A stretch of DNA of 44,046 nt. Source: Methylobacterium crusticola. Lineage in GTDB: Bacteria > Pseudomonadota > Alphaproteobacteria > Rhizobiales > Beijerinckiaceae. The DNA is taken from the NCBI RefSeq assembly GCF_003574465.1, contig NZ_QOWC01000049.1, positions 1 through 44,046 of the forward strand. The letters run 5' to 3'. The notes beneath the pieces are model-generated. The model was not told where the DNA came from. It searched no databases and saw only the letters and a list, made by a program, of their open reading frames with translations. The stretch's first letter is position 1. Each line of letters opens with the position of its first letter. Position numbers and translations under genes: made by a program. This document shows, piece by piece, positions 41,700-44,046 of the stretch.

Positions 41700-43271
41700 A
41701 TGACCGACACGACCTCCCGCCCTGCGCCCTCGCCCGAGCGCGTGCTGATCTTCGACACCACCCTGCGCGACGGCGAGCAGTGCCCGGGCGCCACGATGAC
41801 CCTGGAGGAGAAGCTCGCGGTCGCCGAGATGCTCGACGCCATGGGCGTCGACATCATCGAGGCCGGCTTCCCGATCGCCTCGAACGGCGATTTCGAGGCG
41901 GTGGCCGAGATCGCCCGGCGGGCGAAGTCCGCGGTCGTCGCCGGCCTCGCGCGGGCGATCCCGGCCGACATCGCCCGGGCCGGCGAGGCGGTGCGCATCG
42001 CGCGCCGCGGGCGCATCCACACCTTCGTGTCGACCTCGCCGATCCACCTCGCCCACCAGATGCGCAAGACCGAGGACGAGGTGCTGGAGATCGTCGTCAA
42101 GACGGTGGCCCAGGCCCGTGACCTCATCGACGACGTCGAGTGGTCGGCCATGGACGCGACCCGCACGCCGATCGACTACCTGTGCCGCTGCGTCGAGGCG
42201 GCGATCCGGATGGGGGCGACCACCATCAACCTGCCCGACACGGTGGGCTACGCGACGCCCGACGAGTACCGGGCGATGTTCCGCGCCGTGCGCGAGCGCG
42301 TCCCGAACGCCGACCGGGCGGTGTTCTCGGTCCACTGCCACAACGACCTCGGCCTCGCCATCGCCAACTCCCTGGCGGGGATCGAGGGCGGCGCCCGCCA
42401 GGTCGAGTGCACCATCAACGGGATCGGCGAGCGCGCCGGCAACGCGGCCCTGGAGGAGGTGGTGATGGCGATCCGCACCCGCTCCGACGTGCTGCCCTAC
42501 GTGACCGGCATCGATGCGACGCAGCTCGTGCGCGCCTCGAAGCTCGTCGCGGGCGCGACCCACTTCCCGGTCCAGTACAACAAGGCCATCGTCGGCCGCA
42601 ACGCGTTCGCGCACGAGAGCGGCATCCACCAGGACGGGATGCTGAAGAACCAGACCACCTACGAGATCATGACGCCCGAATCGGTCGGCGTTCAGAAGAC
42701 CTCGCTGGTGATGGGCAAGCATTCCGGCCGCGCGGCCTTCCGCTCGAAGCTCGACGAGATGGGCTACCGGCTGTCCGACAACCAGTTCCAGGACGCCTTC
42801 GAGCGCTTCAAGGCGCTGGCCGACCGCAAGAAGCACGTCTACGACGAGGACATCGAGGCCCTGGTCGACGAGAACCTGGCGACCGCGCACGACCGCATCC
42901 GCCTCGTCTCGCTGACGGTGATCGCCGGCACCCGCGGGCCCCAGCGGGCGACGATGAAGCTCGACATCGAGGGCCGGGTCGCCACCGAGGAGGCCGACGG
43001 CAACGGACCCGTCGACGCCGTGTTCAACGCCATCCAGGCGCTGGTCCCCCACGAGGCCAAGCTCGAGCTCTACGACGTGCACGCGGTCACGGAGGGCACG
43101 GACGCGCAGGCCGAGGTCTCGGTGCGCCTGAAGCAGGCCGACCGCATCGTGACCGCCCGCGGCGCCGACCCCGACACCCTGGTGGCCTCGGCCAAGGCCT
43201 ACCTGGCGGCCCTGAACAAGCTCCTGGCGGGCGCGAGCCGCCTCCACGCCCAGCACGCCGCCGCCGAGTAG
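41700..43271 (+). CDS. leuA: 2-isopropylmalate synthase
   Basis: LeuA condenses acetyl-CoA with 2-oxoisovalerate, the first committed step of leucine synthesis, and is feedback-inhibited by leucine. The 523-residue length is that of the regulated short LeuA1 type. Motifs: [17 protein letters not shown] (Arg23, Asp24), the metal-binding [35 protein letters not shown] and [11 protein letters not shown], followed by the C-terminal LeuA allosteric domain from about residue 390 to the end. The ATG at 41700 starts a normal family N-terminus. It stands as a single gene behind its leader. Confidence 0.97.
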   Translation: MTDTTSRPAPSPERVLIFDTTLRDGEQCPGATMTLEEKLAVAEMLDAMGVDIIEAGFPIASNGDFEAVAEIARRAKSAVVAGLARAIPADIARAGEAVRIARRGRIHTFVSTSPIHLAHQMRKTEDEVLEIVVKTVAQARDLIDDVEWSAMDATRTPIDYLCRCVEAAIRMGATTINLPDTVGYATPDEYRAMFRAVRERVPNADRAVFSVHCHNDLGLAIANSLAGIEGGARQVECTINGIGERAGNAALEEVVMAIRTRSDVLPYVTGIDATQLVRASKLVAGATHFPVQYNKAIVGRNAFAHESGIHQDGMLKNQTTYEIMTPESVGVQKTSLVMGKHSGRAAFRSKLDEMGYRLSDNQFQDAFERFKALADRKKHVYDEDIEALVDENLATAHDRIRLVSLTVIAGTRGPQRATMKLDIEGRVATEEADGNGPVDAVFNAIQALVPHEAKLELYDVHAVTEGTDAQAEVSVRLKQADRIVTARGADPDTLVASAKAYLAALNKLLAGASRLHAQHAAAE

Positions 43272-43282
43272 CCGCGCGCGAC

Positions 43283-43338
43283 CGCCCGTCCGCGGGCGAA
43301 AATGCCGATTCGGCACCCCCGGGGGCTGGACAGCCCCC
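43283..43338. terminator. three successive palindromes after leuA
   Basis: CGCCCG-TCCG-CGGGCG (43283-43298), TGCCGA-T-TCGGCA (43303-43315) and GGGGGCTG-GA-CAGCCCCC (43321-43338) follow within 70 bases of the leuA stop. There is no T-tract, so termination is inferred from position only. Confidence 0.45.
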
Positions 43339-43407
43339 CGCCGGATCGCTACATGCCCTCACGACCGGGGCGGTTTGGTGGCCGCCCCGCTGCCGCCCCA
43401 GGGCGTC

Positions 43408-43483
<76 letters not shown>

Positions 43484-43517
43484 ATCATCTCAAGGACTTA
43501 GCCGATCTATGAGGCGC

Positions 43518-43551
43518 CATTTCGACATGGCGTCGGCGGCTCATTTCGACA
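43518..43551. repeat. direct repeats of CATTTCGACA
   Basis: CATTTCGACA occurs at 43518-43527 and 43542-43551, the second copy overlapping the recombinase stop codon. They lie between the tRNA and the recombinase, where integrase or excisionase arm sites are often found. Confidence 0.6.
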
Positions 43552-44046
43552 AAGCTTCCTTCTTCGTTCTCGCGTCCAAGCGTTTCCGCGCTCCCGCCTG
43601 CCGTTGCTTCGGTGTCGCTTGCGCGTACCTGAGCAGGGCTGCGGTAGTCAGATGGCCGCTCAGCGTGCGGAGCTGAGCGTCTGTCAGGTCGGCCTCTGCA
43701 CCTTCGACGTTGCCGCCATGGCGCAGGCCCATGAACTTGACCTCGGGATCGATGCCGGCCGTTTCGCGGATATCGGCTACGCGGTGGCGGAAGTAGTCCT
43801 CGCCCCAGGGCAGGTGCGCCTTGCGACGCCGGTCGAGGCGGTCGCGGGTGACGATCAGGGTACCGTGCTTCGGAGCAGCGTCGAGTCGCTCCATCAACTC
43901 GGGCCACAGCACTGTGCCATCGGCGTCGAACAGCGGCAGCTCGACCAGTTCACCGGTTTTGTTGTGGAAGACCTGCACGAGCCCTGGCGCAGCCAGCGAG
44001 CGATAGTGGATCCAGCTAAGAGCGTCTAACAAAACCATCGTTCGAT
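43541..44046 (-). CDS. tyrosine recombinase / phage-type integrase (5' end outside window)
   Basis: About 168 residues are visible and the frame is open to the window edge, so the N-terminal part is missing. The catalytic domain shows the beta-hairpin Lys in HNKTGELVELPL, LRHGGN as a degenerate H/K-x-x-R box (Met where His is usual before GLR), LSGHLTTAALLRYAQAT with the conserved His and the nucleophile Tyr, and a Lys/Arg-rich tail. The first in-window Met is at 44038 but need not be the start. The gene points toward tRNA-Lys. Its lower GC marks it as acquired. Confidence 0.85.
   Translation of the reverse strand, partial: RTMVLLDALSWIHYRSLAAPGLVQVFHNKTGELVELPLFDADGTVLWPELMERLDAAPKHGTLIVTRDRLDRRRKAHLPWGEDYFRHRVADIRETAGIDPEVKFMGLRHGGNVEGAEADLTDAQLRTLSGHLTTAALLRYAQATPKQRQAGARKRLDARTKKEALSK

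Larger units (their letters stand above)
43484..44046. mobile_element. left edge of a tRNA-Lys-associated integrated element (partial)
   Basis: From the tRNA 3' end onward GC content falls well below the rest of the window (about 57-60% by eye) and codon usage changes. A tyrosine recombinase gene lies next to the tRNA and runs off the window. This is the usual picture of a genomic island or prophage integrated in a tRNA gene. The other end and the second attachment site are outside the window. Confidence 0.6.

Overview
The window is very GC-rich (roughly 73% by eye, with almost every third codon position G or C). Gene content points to an alphaproteobacterium of the Hyphomicrobiales, most likely Methylobacterium or a close relative. 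The pointers are the fabA-fabB-fabI cluster, the fused ureAB small urease subunit, the lspA - DUF3035-like - M16 - M16 order, and an IleS without the C-terminal zinc finger. The genus assignment is inference; no database search was possible.

Layout. 1-3003: fabA, fabB and fabI (unsaturated fatty acid synthesis and enoyl-ACP reduction). 3080-5861: adenine deaminase and a HAD-IIA hydrolase with a striking palindrome in front of it. 5908-7018 (minus): a cheY-cheZ pair. 7324-13286: ribF, a small exported protein, ileS, lspA and a DUF3035-like exported protein. 13755-16562: an active/inactive pair of M16 peptidases. 16630-17082 (minus): a cupin. 17221-22068: urease genes ureD, ureAB, ureC, ureE and ureF, with no ureG. 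22179-24255: an acyl-CoA ligase and a YCII/DGPF protein. 24439-32241: a tightly coupled operon of an M81 (MlrC-like) metallopeptidase, an M20 peptidase and a complete peptide-type ABC importer. 32313-34025: a cytosolic triple-PAS chemoreceptor. 34202-40891: a divergent histidine-utilisation locus, hutIHU on the minus strand and hutF-hutC on the plus strand, around a HutC-type operator. 40911-43271: a small lipoprotein, a leucine-rich leader peptide and leuA. 43408-44046: tRNA-Lys(CTT) followed by a lower-GC tyrosine recombinase, the edge of an integrated element that continues beyond the window.

How the genes work together. The catabolic blocks (urease, adenine deaminase, histidine utilisation, peptide import with peptidases) all release or scavenge nitrogen, as expected of a soil or plant-associated heterotroph. 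Stop/start overlaps are frequent (ATGA, GTGA, TTGA), giving clear operons: M81-M20, dppB-C-D/F, hutI-hutH, hutF-hutC and ureE-ureF.

Most unusual observations: (1) an 84-base island inside ileS (9807-9890) where the protein looks ordinary but codon choice abruptly switches to T- and A-ending codons (about 50% GC, 9 of 28 third positions G/C); (2) a leader peptide with five Leu codons plus Ile near its end upstream of leuA, with promoter and alternative stems, a textbook ribosome-mediated attenuator layout; (3) a short ORF with its own Shine-Dalgarno coupled to ureE by a GTGA overlap; (4) a 19-bp tandem array made of copies of the cupin gene's own 3' end; (5) a CTGC-N3-GCAG palindrome in front of the HAD gene.
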